Part shown: positions 33,994-43,165 of the stretch, one piece after another
How positions within the stretch are numbered: position 1 is the stretch's first letter
Layout: each line of letters starts with the position of its first letter
Assembly: GCF_002295115.1 (NCBI RefSeq)
Contig: NZ_NSFV01000007.1
Span: forward strand, 62,001-126,000
Reading direction: 5' to 3'
DNA length: 64,000 nucleotides
From: Mesorhizobium sp. WSM4311
GTDB taxonomy: Bacteria; Pseudomonadota; Alphaproteobacteria; Rhizobiales; Rhizobiaceae
Made by a program: the position numbers and the translations under genes
Notes under the pieces: generated by a model
The model's database searches: none
Told to the model about the DNA's origin: nothing
Seen by the model: only the letters and a program-made list of their open reading frames with translations

Positions 33994-35877
33994 ATGATGA
34001 CAGCCATCTATCGCTGGTTCGAGAACTGGGTCTATCCGTTCAGGGAGCCGGCGAATCTTCGGCCGCCGTCGAGTGTCGGCGGCTTTCTGTGGCACTATGT
34101 CGGCCAGGCGAAGTTCGCCTTCTTCGCCATGCTGGTCATCGGCGGCATCGCGCCGCTGGTCGAGGCCGGCCTGTTCTACTTCGTCGGGCGGCTGGTCGAC
34201 ATACTCGACCAGCTTCCCGGCGGGCGCAGCTGGCACGCGCTGTGGGCCGCCGCCGGCCCCGAGCTGGTGTTCATGATCGCGGTGGTGCTGGTCATCCGCA
34301 CCATCATCGTCGGCCTGTCGGCGCTGGTCGACGAGCAGACGATCACGCCCGGCTTCTACAATCTGGTGCGCTGGCAGGCGCATCGGCATGTGTCGCGCCA
34401 GTCCTACGCCTTCTTCCAGAACGATTTCGCCGGCCGCATCGCGACGAAAGTCTGGCAGGCGGGGCAAGCGACCGGCGACCTGATGGAGAGCTTCATCGAG
34501 GTCATCTGGTTCATGGTCGTCTACACGGTGACGACGCTGGCGCTGGTCGCCGGACTGGATCTCCGACTGGCGGTGCTGGTGGTGATCTGGATTTCCGCCT
34601 TCGGCTGGCTGGCGAAACTTTATCTGCCGGCGATCCGCAAGCATGCCGAGGCGACAGCCGAGGCCGGCTCGATGATCAATGGCCGAATCGTCGATTCCTA
34701 TTCCAACGTGCAGACGCTGAAACTGTTCTCGGCCGACGGCGACGACCGCTATATCAAGAACGGCTTCGACATCTATCTCGACGCGCTGCGCCCCTTCACC
34801 CGCCGGTTGACCGGCGTGCGCATGGCGCTGACGACACTGTCGGGCGTCATGATCACGACGATCGGTTGCTTTGCCGTCTATCTCTGGGTCGAAGGCTCGA
34901 TCACCGTCGGCGCGGTCGCCTTCACGCTGTCGCTGGTGCTGCGGCTCAACATGCTGCTCGGCCGGGTGATGATGCAGCTCAACGGCATATTGCGGAATCT
35001 CGGTGTGCTGGAGAATTCCAAGGCGCTGATCTCGCAGCCGCTGGGGCTCGTCGATGCGCCCGATGCCAGGGAGCTTGTCGTTGCCGGCGGACGCATCGAC
35101 GTGAAGGGGGTCGAGTTCCACTATGGCAAGGGGTTCGGCGTGCTGAACGGCATCGACCTCGTCGTCAAGCCCGGCGAAAAGGTCGGGCTGGTCGGGCCAT
35201 CGGGTGCCGGCAAGACCACGCTCGCCAACCTGATCCTGCGGCTCTACGACCTGGAAGGCGGGTCGATCGCTGTCGATGGCCAGAACGTCGCCAAAGTCAC
35301 GCAGAATTCGCTGCGCGCCAATATCGGCGTCGTCAGCCAGGATACGGCGCTCTTCCACCGTTCACTGCGTGACAACATCAAGCTCGGCATGCCGGATGCA
35401 ACCGACGCCGAGGTGATCGCGGCGGCCAAGAAGGCCGAGGCGCATGACTTCATCCTCGGCCTGCGCGACAACCGGGACCGCGCCGGCTACGAGGCCTATG
35501 TCGGCGAGCGCGGCGTCAAACTGTCGGGCGGCCAGCGCCAGCGCGTGGCGATTGCCCGCGTCTTTCTGAAGGACGCGCCGATCCTGATCCTCGACGAGGC
35601 GACCTCGGCGCTCGATTCCGACATCGAGGCGGCGATCCAGGAGAATCTCGCCCGGCTGATGGAGAACAAGACGGTCATCGCCATCGCCCACCGGCTGTCG
35701 ACCATCGCCGCACTCGACCGTCTTGTGGTGCTGGACGGCGGCCGCATCGTCGAGCAAGGCACGCATGACGAACTGGTGGCGCTCGGCGGGCTCTATGCGC
35801 GGCTGTGGAGGCGGCAGTCCGGCGGCTTCCTCTCTCACGAGGACAGCGTGCTCGAAGAGACGCGGCCGGCGGAGTGA
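33994..35877 (+). CDS. ABC exporter half-transporter, second of tandem pair
   Basis: Encodes 627 residues from ATG 33994 (MMTAIYRWFENWVYPF), in a subunit of the same architecture as the previous gene and clearly similar throughout. The membrane domain has six helices; the ATPase has Walker A GPSGAGKTT, the Q-loop VVSQDTALFHRSL, the signature LSGGQRQRVAIAR, Walker B ILILDEATSALDSD and the switch AIAHRLSTIAALDRL. Both subunits keep full catalytic motifs, so both ATP sites should be active. It starts ten bases after the first exporter stop. The GNAT acetyltransferase gene follows after four bases, suggesting co-transcription. Confidence 0.93.
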   Translation: MMTAIYRWFENWVYPFREPANLRPPSSVGGFLWHYVGQAKFAFFAMLVIGGIAPLVEAGLFYFVGRLVDILDQLPGGRSWHALWAAAGPELVFMIAVVLVIRTIIVGLSALVDEQTITPGFYNLVRWQAHRHVSRQSYAFFQNDFAGRIATKVWQAGQATGDLMESFIEVIWFMVVYTVTTLALVAGLDLRLAVLVVIWISAFGWLAKLYLPAIRKHAEATAEAGSMINGRIVDSYSNVQTLKLFSADGDDRYIKNGFDIYLDALRPFTRRLTGVRMALTTLSGVMITTIGCFAVYLWVEGSITVGAVAFTLSLVLRLNMLLGRVMMQLNGILRNLGVLENSKALISQPLGLVDAPDARELVVAGGRIDVKGVEFHYGKGFGVLNGIDLVVKPGEKVGLVGPSGAGKTTLANLILRLYDLEGGSIAVDGQNVAKVTQNSLRANIGVVSQDTALFHRSLRDNIKLGMPDATDAEVIAAAKKAEAHDFILGLRDNRDRAGYEAYVGERGVKLSGGQRQRVAIARVFLKDAPILILDEATSALDSDIEAAIQENLARLMENKTVIAIAHRLSTIAALDRLVVLDGGRIVEQGTHDELVALGGLYARLWRRQSGGFLSHEDSVLEETRPAE

Positions 35878-35881
35878 AGGC

Positions 35882-36349
35882 ATGGGCGGGACGCCGGAAG
35901 TCGGTTATGTGCTCAAGCGGCTCCGGCCGACCACGCCGGCCTTCGACAGGCTGAAGGATGAGAGCCGGCTGGAAGGCTACTGGATGCTGGTGCGCCTGGC
36001 GGATGGCTGGGCAAGTGGCCGCAACAAGTTCCTCAAGCGGGGCGAGGCGTTGTTCGGGGCGTGGCATGGCGCCGAACTTGCCGGTGTATGCGGGCTGAAC
36101 ATCGATCCCTATGCCGGGGGCAGGGACCAGGGGCGGGTCCGGCACCTGTTCGTCAGCGCGCCTCACCGCCGCGCCGGCCTCGGCCGCATGCTGGTCGAGA
36201 CTGTCATCGATCGGGCACGCCGCCATTTCACCGCGTTGAACACCCGCGCGCCGCGGGACGCCTTCGGCTTTTATGAAAGGCTTGGCTTTCGGCGCGTGGA
36301 AGGCGAAGAATTCGTCACCCACCGCATGCTTTTGGGGAAGAGGAACTGA
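35882..36349 (+). CDS. GNAT-family N-acetyltransferase
   Basis: Encodes 155 residues from ATG 35882 (MGGTPEVGYVLKRLRPTT). The acetyl-CoA-binding signature is VRHLFVSAPHRRAGLGRMLV (R-x-x-G-x-G/A near residue 95). The C-terminal motif B is NTRAPRDAFGFYERLGFRRV. It transfers an acetyl group from acetyl-CoA to an unidentified amine in the cytosol. It starts four bases after the second ABC exporter and ends one base before the DUF6665 gene, so these are probably one transcript. A link with the exported compound is possible but unproven. Confidence 0.9.
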   Translation: MGGTPEVGYVLKRLRPTTPAFDRLKDESRLEGYWMLVRLADGWASGRNKFLKRGEALFGAWHGAELAGVCGLNIDPYAGGRDQGRVRHLFVSAPHRRAGLGRMLVETVIDRARRHFTALNTRAPRDAFGFYERLGFRRVEGEEFVTHRMLLGKRN

Positions 36350-36350
36350 C

Positions 36351-36662
36351 ATGTCCTTGCGTCCGCCATCCCATCTTGCCGGCTCTTCGGCCGCTGAAGC
36401 GGCCTTCGACGCGCTTGGCCACGAAGTCCTGGCCGAAAAGGCGGCCGCACTCGGCCGCGCCGGCCAAAAGGTCGAGGAAACGCTGGCCATGTTGCGCGAC
36501 AATGCCGATGAGGAGTTGCGCCCCAAGCTTCTCAAGCAGGCCGCCGAGGCGGTGCACGGCTATTTCATCCAGCGCGAGCTGTGCGGCTTGCGCAAGCACG
36601 ATGGCGTCATCCGCGAATACGACATCCCCAGGGCCGTGCTGGTCAGGCTCGGCGCCCGCTAG
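36351..36662 (+). CDS. DUF6665 family protein
   Basis: Encodes 103 residues from ATG 36351 (MSLRPPSHLAGSSAAEAA), with GAGGAA about ten bases upstream. It is a small, mostly helical cytosolic protein: ALGHEVLAEKAAALGRAGQK, then LLKQAAEAVHGYFIQRELCGL, then DIPRAVLVRLGAR. It matches my memory of the rhizobial DUF6665 family of unknown function. The last 20 bases overlap the 3' end of the hydrolase gene on the opposite strand. Confidence 0.8.
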   Translation: MSLRPPSHLAGSSAAEAAFDALGHEVLAEKAAALGRAGQKVEETLAMLRDNADEELRPKLLKQAAEAVHGYFIQRELCGLRKHDGVIREYDIPRAVLVRLGAR

Positions 36663-37527
36663 GCTCGGCGCTTGCAGCGCTGATTTCCCTATGGAATCGC
36701 GCCAGGCGGATGGCGAGCGCTTCGGGGTTCTCGTCGGCGACGAAGTGCCCGCTGTCGGCTATGACGTCGCCGATGACATTCGAGAGCCCGGCAGCCCGCA
36801 GGCCATCGACATAGTCGCCGATCTCGCCGGGCTCGGCCGCACCCCTGAGATACAGCACCGGAACCGCGATCGGCGTGGCGGGCCGCGCGGCATTGGCCTT
36901 GGCATCCTCGGGGAAAGCGCGATACCAGGCGAAACCGGCCTGGAGGCTTTCGGGCCGGGAATAGGCCTTTGCGTAGATTTCCCTGGCATCGTCGGGGATC
37001 GCGGCCCGATCCTGCGAAAGCACATTGAAGAAGAAGTCGAAATAGGCGCTCTGATGGCCGCTCACCAGCGTTTCCGGCAAGGCCGGTACGGCATGGAATG
37101 CAAAGTGCCAGATCTGCGGATTGCGAATGACCTTCTCCCACGGCGCCACGCCTGGAATGACGACATCCATGATCACCGCGCCGCTGAGAATGTCCGGATG
37201 GTCGCGCAACAGGGCAAATACGATCTGGCCGCCGACATCATGGCCGGCGACCACGAGGTGCCGCAGCTCGCAAGCCTCGGCGACGCCTCTCATCAGCCTT
37301 GCCAGGGTCCGCTTGTCGCCAGCCCGGGGCATGCCTTGTGAGCCACCGATGCAGGGCAGATCGGGGGCGACGACCCGGTAGTCGGCTGCCAGCCGGCCGA
37401 TCACCCGTTCGAACGCGTAGGAGCTTTGCGGCCATCCGTGCAGCAGGAGGAATGCCGGCGCTTCGGCCGGACCCGCCTCGCGGATGGCAATGCTCAGCCC
37501 TTCGATTTCGACGGTCGAGACTTGCAT
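36643..37527 (-). CDS. Alpha/beta-hydrolase (epoxide hydrolase/haloalkane dehalogenase type)
   Basis: Encodes 294 residues from ATG 37527. The fold is clear: oxyanion motif LLHGWPQSSYAFERV, then a nucleophile elbow VAGHDVGGQIVFAL in which Asp takes the nucleophile position. That Asp is the hallmark of epoxide hydrolases, haloalkane and fluoroacetate dehalogenases. The catalytic His is in IADSGHFVADENPEAL near the end. A cap domain of helices is in the middle (residues about 130-215). No signal peptide. The physiological substrate is unknown. Convergent with DUF6665 and overlapping it by 20 bases. Confidence 0.9.
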   Translation of the reverse strand: MQVSTVEIEGLSIAIREAGPAEAPAFLLLHGWPQSSYAFERVIGRLAADYRVVAPDLPCIGGSQGMPRAGDKRTLARLMRGVAEACELRHLVVAGHDVGGQIVFALLRDHPDILSGAVIMDVVIPGVAPWEKVIRNPQIWHFAFHAVPALPETLVSGHQSAYFDFFFNVLSQDRAAIPDDAREIYAKAYSRPESLQAGFAWYRAFPEDAKANAARPATPIAVPVLYLRGAAEPGEIGDYVDGLRAAGLSNVIGDVIADSGHFVADENPEALAIRLARFHREISAASAEPSGRRA

Positions 37528-37598
37528 GTCCTGATCCTGCCGACTGCCTCTGCCATAGATCTAGGCGGCAATCGGGAATTCGACAGGGCCTTGAACCG

Positions 37599-37943
37599 TC
37601 ACTCGAGCCACTTTGTGATGAACGTGCCGTTCTCGTGAATGTCGGTCGTTTCCAGCGGGCCCGGACCGAGATTGGTGAATTTGTGCGGCGTGTGGGGTGG
37701 CACGATGACGATCTGGCCGGCGGAAGCCTCGATTTCCTTGTCGCCCACGGTAAACAGCCCGGTGCCCTGGCGGATGATGAAGATCTCCGCATAAGGGTGG
37801 GAATGCAGCCGTGGGCCGCCGCCGACATCGGGCAGGTAGTTGAAAATCAGGCAGGAGCTGGAGCCGTAGGCGCCGCCTTGCAACTCGCCCTTCCAATGGT
37901 CGGAGCGAACTGCCCATTCGTCGCGGTCTATGACGTGCGCCAT
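37599..37943 (-). CDS. Cupin domain protein
   Basis: Encodes 114 residues. The cupin motif 1 is LHSHPYAEIFIIRQGTGLF with the metal-binding HxHx(3-4)E pattern, and motif 2 is the PPHTPHKFTNLGPG region with the third His. It is a single-domain small beta-barrel that probably binds a metal; the substrate or function is not evident. It precedes the alpha/beta hydrolase gene by about 71 bases on the same strand, so they may be co-transcribed. Confidence 0.9.
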   Translation of the reverse strand: MAHVIDRDEWAVRSDHWKGELQGGAYGSSSCLIFNYLPDVGGGPRLHSHPYAEIFIIRQGTGLFTVGDKEIEASAGQIVIVPPHTPHKFTNLGPGPLETTDIHENGTFITKWLE

Positions 37944-38258
37944 GCGATGGAGGATAGATCACACCGGCGCCCCGTGTCGAGGCAAGCTTGAGCCTTGGAT
38001 TTTGCTGATATTTCCCGGTTGTTTAGCAGCCTTTTGCGGCCCTTTGCCGTTCCACCGGACAATAGGGGATTTTGTCCCCGCGACAATCTGCCCTTGTGCC
38101 TTGAGCCGTCTGGACAAAAACGGGCTTCACGCATAAACCGAAGTCCAAATGCCGGAGGAATTCGCTAGCCTGTTCGCCATGCGCTGTCGGGTTGGCGTGA
38201 TTGAGCGGGGAACAAGGCTCGGCCACCGGCGCGGAAGAGGCGAAAGGATCAGGCACCC
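37944..38258. other. Intergenic region upstream of petABC
   Basis: About 315 bases between the cupin gene start and petA, holding the petABC promoter and the divergent cupin promoter. It contains a GGGGATTTTGTCCCC inverted repeat near 38066-38080 that could be a binding site. The petA Shine-Dalgarno sequence is likely AAAGGA near 38243. No gene is visible. Confidence 0.45.
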
Positions 38259-38819
38259 GTGAGCGCAACCGACATCCACGATCCCAATCGTCGAGATTTT
38301 CTTTATGTCGCCACGGGCATGGCTGCCGTGGTCGGAGCCGGCGCCGTCGCCTGGCCTTTCATCGACCAGATGCGCCCCGATGCCTCGACGCTGGCGCTCG
38401 CCTCGGTGGAAGTCGATGTCACCTCGCTGACGCCTGGCATGTCGCTGATCGTCAAGTGGCGCGGCAAGCCGGTCGTGGTGCGCAACCGCACCGAAAAGGA
38501 AATGAAGGACGGCGAGGCCGTCAACCTCTCCGATCTCAAGGATCCGATCGCCCGCAACGCCAATCTGCCGGCCGATGCGCCGGCGACCGACGCCAACCGC
38601 ACCACGCCCGGCAAGGAAGCCTGGATGGTGATGGTTCAGGTCTGCACGCATCTGGGCTGCATCCCGCTCGGCCAGGAAGGCGATTTCGGCGGCTGGTTCT
38701 GCCCGTGCCATGGTTCGCAATACGACACCGCCGGCCGCATCCGCAAAGGCCCGGCACCGGAAAACATGGCTGTGCCGGTATTCAAATTCATTTCCGATAC
38801 CAAGATCCTTATCGGTTGA
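38259..38819 (+). CDS. petA: Ubiquinol-cytochrome c reductase Rieske iron-sulfur subunit
   Basis: Encodes 186 residues from GTG 38259, which gives the normal N-terminus SATDIHDPNRRDFLY with a twin-arginine-like RRDF and one membrane helix (VATGMAAVVGAGAVAWPF). The [2Fe-2S] cluster ligands are CTHLGC (129-134) and CPCHGS (148-153), both complete. It carries electrons from ubiquinol to cytochrome c1 in complex III on the periplasmic side of the inner membrane. First gene of the petABC operon, 16 bases before petB. Confidence 0.97.
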   Translation: MSATDIHDPNRRDFLYVATGMAAVVGAGAVAWPFIDQMRPDASTLALASVEVDVTSLTPGMSLIVKWRGKPVVVRNRTEKEMKDGEAVNLSDLKDPIARNANLPADAPATDANRTTPGKEAWMVMVQVCTHLGCIPLGQEGDFGGWFCPCHGSQYDTAGRIRKGPAPENMAVPVFKFISDTKILIG

Positions 38820-38835
38820 GGCAGGGGATATTTCG

Positions 38836-40137
38836 ATGAGCGAGGGACACTCGACCTATACGCCCAAAACCGGTCTCGGACGCTGGTTCGACGCCCGCAT
38901 GCCGCTGCCCCGGCTGGTCTATGACAGCTTCGTCGCCTATCCGGTGCCGCGCAACCTCAACTATGCCTGGACCTTCGGCGGCATCCTGTCGATCATGCTG
39001 GCGGCGCAGATCCTGACCGGCATCGTGCTGGCCATGCACTACACGGCCGACACCAATCTCGCCTTCGGCTCCGTCGAAAAGATCATGCGCGACGTCAATT
39101 CCGGCTGGCTGTTGCGCTACCTGCATGCCAACGGCGCCTCGTTCTTCTTCGTCGCCGTCTACATCCATATCTTCCGTGGCCTCTATTACGGCTCCTACAA
39201 GGCGCCGCGCGAGCTGCTGTGGATCCTGGGCTGCATCATCTATCTGCTGATGATGGCGACCGGCTTCATGGGCTATGTGCTGCCATGGGGGCAGATGAGC
39301 TTCTGGGGCGCCACCGTCATCACCGGCTTCTTCAGCGCCATTCCGCTGGTCGGCGACTGGATCCAGCAGCTGCTGCTCGGCGGCTTTGCCGTCGACAATC
39401 CGACGCTGAACCGCTTCTTCGCGCTGCACTACCTCTTGCCGTTCATGATTGCCGGCGTCGTCGTGCTGCACGTCTGGGCACTGCATGTCGTGGGCCAGTC
39501 GAACCCGACCGGCATCGAGGTCAAGTCGAAGACCGATACCGTGGCCTTCACGCCCTACGCGACCATCAAGGACGCATTCGGCATGATCGTGTTCCTGTTC
39601 GTCTTCGCCTATTTCGTCTTCTACCTGCCGAACTATCTCGGCCATCCTGACAATTACACGGTCGCCAACCCGCTGAAGACCCCGGCCCATATCGTTCCGG
39701 AATGGTACTTCCTGCCGTTCTACGCGATCCTGCGCGCCATCACTTTCAACATCGGGCCGATCAATTCCAAGCTCGGCGGCGTGCTGTGCATGTTCGGCGC
39801 CATCGTCATGCTGTTCCTGGTGCCCTGGCTCGACACTTCCAAGGTGCGCTCGGCGGTCTACCGGCCCTGGTACAAGCTGTTCTTCTGGCTGTTCGTGGCC
39901 GATGCCATCCTGCTCGGCTGGCTGGGCTCGCAGCCGGCGGAAGGCAGCTATGTCTTCATGGCGCAGATGGCGACGCTTTTCTACTTCGCCTTCTTCCTGG
40001 TCGCGCTGCCGGTGCTTGGCCTGATCGAGACGCCGCGCAGGCTGCCGAACTCGATCACCGAGGCGGTGCTCGAAAAGAACAAGGGTGGCAGCGGGCATCC
40101 GGCGGGCGCCACGGCCGCGCCAGAGACCAAGGGCTGA
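38836..40137 (+). CDS. petB: Cytochrome b subunit of the bc1 complex
   Basis: Encodes 433 residues from ATG 38836 (MSEGHSTYTPKTGLGRW), the start placed by the GGGGATA upstream. It contains eight or so membrane helices. Heme ligand histidines are in LLRYLHANGASFFFVAVYIH and in LHYLLPFMIAGVVVLHVWALH. The quinol-site motif PEWYFLPFYAILRA is intact. The C-terminus is Gly/Ala-rich. It oxidises and reduces quinone at the two sites of complex III. Middle gene of petABC; petC starts 27 bases on. Confidence 0.97.
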   Translation: MSEGHSTYTPKTGLGRWFDARMPLPRLVYDSFVAYPVPRNLNYAWTFGGILSIMLAAQILTGIVLAMHYTADTNLAFGSVEKIMRDVNSGWLLRYLHANGASFFFVAVYIHIFRGLYYGSYKAPRELLWILGCIIYLLMMATGFMGYVLPWGQMSFWGATVITGFFSAIPLVGDWIQQLLLGGFAVDNPTLNRFFALHYLLPFMIAGVVVLHVWALHVVGQSNPTGIEVKSKTDTVAFTPYATIKDAFGMIVFLFVFAYFVFYLPNYLGHPDNYTVANPLKTPAHIVPEWYFLPFYAILRAITFNIGPINSKLGGVLCMFGAIVMLFLVPWLDTSKVRSAVYRPWYKLFFWLFVADAILLGWLGSQPAEGSYVFMAQMATLFYFAFFLVALPVLGLIETPRRLPNSITEAVLEKNKGGSGHPAGATAAPETKG

Positions 40138-40164
40138 GCGGTAGAGAATCTAAGGGGATTTGGC

Positions 40165-41022
40165 ATGAAAAAGATTCTCACCTCGCTGGCGCTGGTCGGC
40201 CTTGTGGCCGCCGGCACCGCAGCGTTCGCGGCCGAAGAGGCGCACAACGCCGCGGCACCCACGCATTTCCCCATCGACGAGCCGAAGGAAATGAGCTGGA
40301 GCTTCACCGGCCCGTTCGGCACCTATGACAAGGCGCAGCTGCAGCGCGGCCTGAAGGTCTACAAGGAAGTCTGCTCGGCCTGCCATTCGATGAACCTGGT
40401 GGCGTTCCGCACGCTGTCGGACCTCGGCTACAACGAAGCCCAGGTCAAGACGCTGGCCGCCGGATACACCATCCATGACGGCCCCAACGACGCCGGCGAC
40501 ATGTTCGACCGTCCCGGCAAGCCGTCCGACCATTTCCCGGCGCCGTTCGCCAATGAGGAAGCCGCGGCTGCCTCCAATGGTGGCGCTGCCCCGCCCGACA
40601 TGTCGCTGCTGGCCAAGGCGCGCGGCGTCGAGCGCGGCTTTCCGCAGTTCGTCTTCGATATCTTCACCCAGTATGACGCGGGCGGCCCCGACTATATCCA
40701 TTCGCTGCTGACCGGCTACGACCAGACGCCGCCGGCCGGAATGGTCATTCCCGAGGGCACGCACTACAACCCGTACTTCATGTCTGGCGTGTCGCTGAAG
40801 ATGCCCAAGCCGCTCTCCGACGGCCAGGTGACCTATGATGACGGTTCGCCGCAGACAGTCGACCAGTATGCCCGCGACGTATCGGCCTTCCTGACGTGGG
40901 CCGCCGAGCCGCACATGGAAGACCGCAAGAAGATGGGCTTCCGCGTGCTGGTGTTCCTGCTGCTCTTCGGCGCGCTGGTCTACCTGACCAAGCGCAAGGT
41001 GTGGGAAGGCGTGGCCCACTAA
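40165..41022 (+). CDS. petC: Cytochrome c1 of the bc1 complex
   Basis: Encodes 285 residues with an N-terminal signal peptide (MKKILTSLALVGLVAAGTAA). The heme c motif is CSACH at 70-74, and the methionine ligand is in the GVSLKMPKPL segment. A C-terminal membrane anchor is at about 255-275 (VLVFLLLFGALVYLTKRKVW). It receives electrons from the Rieske protein. Unlike Bradyrhizobium, where cytochromes b and c1 are made as one fused precursor, petB and petC are separate genes here. The strong terminator at 41041 ends the operon. Confidence 0.97.
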   Translation: MKKILTSLALVGLVAAGTAAFAAEEAHNAAAPTHFPIDEPKEMSWSFTGPFGTYDKAQLQRGLKVYKEVCSACHSMNLVAFRTLSDLGYNEAQVKTLAAGYTIHDGPNDAGDMFDRPGKPSDHFPAPFANEEAAAASNGGAAPPDMSLLAKARGVERGFPQFVFDIFTQYDAGGPDYIHSLLTGYDQTPPAGMVIPEGTHYNPYFMSGVSLKMPKPLSDGQVTYDDGSPQTVDQYARDVSAFLTWAAEPHMEDRKKMGFRVLVFLLLFGALVYLTKRKVWEGVAH

Positions 41023-41040
41023 GCCGGCGTAGCCAACGAC

Positions 41041-41070
41041 CAAGAAAGGCGCCGAAAGGCGCCTTTCTTG
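41041..41070 (+). terminator. Terminator of petABC
   Basis: A perfect 13-bp stem: CAAGAAAGGCGCC (41041-41053), a GAAA tetraloop, then GGCGCCTTTCTTG (41058-41070). Because the stem ends in TTTCTT, it works as an intrinsic terminator. It lies 18 bases after the petC stop. Confidence 0.93.
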
Positions 41071-41150
41071 CATGTCCGGCGACAGGCTGTGTCACATGAC
41101 CGTCACCGCCAACAGCGATCCTGCGCCATTCGCACAAAAGGATCGCACCC

Positions 41151-41846
41151 ATGAAGAAATACGCATCGCTGACAGCCGGTCTGCTGTTGCTGGTTATCGG
41201 CTCTGCCGCCCGGGCCGAAGACGCAAAACCCTTCGTCACGTACAAGGACATCGACCTGACGATGATCCTGCCGCCGCCACCGGCAAACGATTCGGCGCAG
41301 ACCAAGGCCGAACTTGGCGAGGTGCTGACGCTGCAGGTGACACGCACGCCCGAGATGGTGGCCAGCGCCGTTGCCGACTCCGAGGAGAATGTCTGGCGCT
41401 TTGCCAATGTGATGGGGCCGAATTTCAACAAGGACAAGCTGCCGAAATTCAGCGCCTTCTTCGATCGCGTGGTCGAGACCGAAGGCGCTGTCGTCGATCC
41501 GGCCAAGGATGTCTGGAAGCGCCCGCGTCCGCATCAGCTCAGCGACCTCGTCAAGCCTGTGGTCAAGTTGTCGAGCTCCGGCTCCTGGCCATCCGGCCAC
41601 GCCACCGTCGGAACCATGATGGGCATCATCCTGGCCGACATGGTTCCGGAGAAGCGCGCCGAGATCATGGCGCGGGCGGCCGAATACGCCCACAACCGTG
41701 AGGTTGGCGGTATCCACTATGCGTCCGACGTCGAGATGGGCAGGATTTCCGGCAGCGTCATTGCCGCTGTCCTGCTCAACCGGGACGACTTCAAGGCCGA
41801 ATACGAAGTGGCCAGGGCAGAGCTTCGTTCCGATCTCGGCATGTAA
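41151..41846 (+). CDS. Secreted PAP2-family (class A acid phosphatase-like) protein
   Basis: Encodes 231 residues from ATG 41151, with AAAGGA upstream and a signal peptide ending near ARAEDA. The three phosphatase motifs are seen: KRPRPHQL, SGSWPSGHATVGT and REVGGIHYASDVEMGR (K-x6-R-P, P-S-G-H and S/G-R-x5-H-x3-D patterns). They form the phosphohistidine active site of bacterial non-specific acid phosphatases (PhoN/PhoC type). The probable role is periplasmic phosphate scavenging. The length is typical. No operon partner. Confidence 0.9.
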   Translation: MKKYASLTAGLLLLVIGSAARAEDAKPFVTYKDIDLTMILPPPPANDSAQTKAELGEVLTLQVTRTPEMVASAVADSEENVWRFANVMGPNFNKDKLPKFSAFFDRVVETEGAVVDPAKDVWKRPRPHQLSDLVKPVVKLSSSGSWPSGHATVGTMMGIILADMVPEKRAEIMARAAEYAHNREVGGIHYASDVEMGRISGSVIAAVLLNRDDFKAEYEVARAELRSDLGM

Positions 41847-42016
41847 ATTCCGTCAGCAGTCGGCTTCGACGCGAGGGGCGCTCCAGGCGCCCCTTTTCTG
41901 TTCACGGCCATGCTCGGCGCGAGTTCCGCAATTAGCCCGTTGGCAGGGCTGCATCGGATTGATATTCGAGGCATAGAAGGGCGGCGAATGCTGGCCTGCC
42001 ATGGGCCTGGGAATCG

Positions 42017-43165
42017 ATGATGCGGCTTCGTGACTGTCACAACTTTTCCGATTTCCGCCGCATGGCGCAGCGAAGGCTGCCCGGGCCGATCTTCGACTAC
42101 ATCGATGGCGCGGCCGACGACGAGGTCACCTATCGCCGCAACACCGAAAGCTTCGAGACCTGCGACCTCGTTCCCAACGTGCTGCGCGGGGTGAGCGAGA
42201 TCGACATGTCGGTGACGGTGATGGGGCAGAAGCTGGCGATGCCGTTCTATTGCTCGCCGACCGCCCTGCAGCGGTTGTTCCATCATCAGGGCGAGCGCGC
42301 GGTGGCCAAGGCCGCCGCCAAATACGGCACCATGTTCGGTGTCTCTTCGCTTGGCACGGTCAGCCTCGAGGAGGCGCGCGGGATCAGTGCCAGTCCGCAG
42401 GTCTACCAGTTCTACTTCCACCGGGATCGCGGCCTCAACCGGGCGATGATGCAGCGGGCGAAGCAAGTTGGCGTCGAGGTGATGATGCTGACCGTCGACA
42501 GCATCACCGGGGGAAACCGCGAGCGCGACAAGCGCACCGGCTTTGCCATTCCCTTCAAGCTCAACCTCGCGGGGATGGCGCAGTTCGCGCTCAAGCCGGC
42601 CTGGGCGATCAATTATTTCACCCATGAGGGGTTCAAGCTGCCGCAGCTCGACGAACATGTCGACATGGGCGGCGGCACGATGTCGATCAGCCGCTATTTC
42701 ACCGAAATGCTCGACCCGTCGATGACCTGGGACGATGTCGCCGAGATGGTCAGGCAGTGGTCGGGCCCGTTCTGCCTCAAGGGCGTCATGTCGGTCGAGG
42801 ACGCCAAACGCGCCGTCGAGATCGGCTGCAGCGGCATTGTGCTTTCCAATCATGGCGGCCGGCAGCTGGACGGCTCGCGGGCGGCATTCGACCAGTTGGC
42901 CGAGATCGTCGATGCCGTCGGCGACCGGATCGACGTCATCATGGATGGCGGCGTAGAGCGCGGCACGCATGTGCTGAAGGCGCTGTCGCTCGGCGCCAAG
43001 GCCGTCGGCATCGGCCGTTACTATCTGTTTCCGCTGGCGGCGGCCGGCCAGCTGGGTGTCGAACGGGCGCTTGAACAGATGAGGGTCGAGATCGAACGCG
43101 GCATGAAGCTGATGGGCTGCAGTTCGATCGGACAATTGTCGCGCGAGAACCTGCGCTTCCGGTGA
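42017..43165 (+). CDS. lldD: FMN-dependent alpha-hydroxy-acid dehydrogenase (L-lactate dehydrogenase type)
   Basis: Encodes 382 residues from ATG 42017 (MMRLRDCHNFSDFRRM). This TIM-barrel flavoenzyme oxidises 2-hydroxy acids, mostly L-lactate to pyruvate. Seen: FDYIDGAADDEVTYR at the N-terminus, FYCSPTALQRLFHHQGERA, and the active-site signature LSNHGGRQLDGSRAAFDQL with the proton-accepting His and Arg. The membrane-associated loop is short. Substrate preference among lactate, mandelate and glycolate cannot be read from the sequence, so the symbol is provisional. No lactate permease or regulator lies nearby. Confidence 0.88.
   Translation: MMRLRDCHNFSDFRRMAQRRLPGPIFDYIDGAADDEVTYRRNTESFETCDLVPNVLRGVSEIDMSVTVMGQKLAMPFYCSPTALQRLFHHQGERAVAKAAAKYGTMFGVSSLGTVSLEEARGISASPQVYQFYFHRDRGLNRAMMQRAKQVGVEVMMLTVDSITGGNRERDKRTGFAIPFKLNLAGMAQFALKPAWAINYFTHEGFKLPQLDEHVDMGGGTMSISRYFTEMLDPSMTWDDVAEMVRQWSGPFCLKGVMSVEDAKRAVEIGCSGIVLSNHGGRQLDGSRAAFDQLAEIVDAVGDRIDVIMDGGVERGTHVLKALSLGAKAVGIGRYYLFPLAAAGQLGVERALEQMRVEIERGMKLMGCSSIGQLSRENLRFR

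Noticed and set aside
32082..35358. Two very long open frames (641 and 507 codons) on the minus strand opposite the ABC exporters
   Set aside because: They mirror the coding frame of the exporter genes. Long antisense frames are expected in GC-rich coding DNA, and their translations are Arg/His/Asp-rich with no domain.
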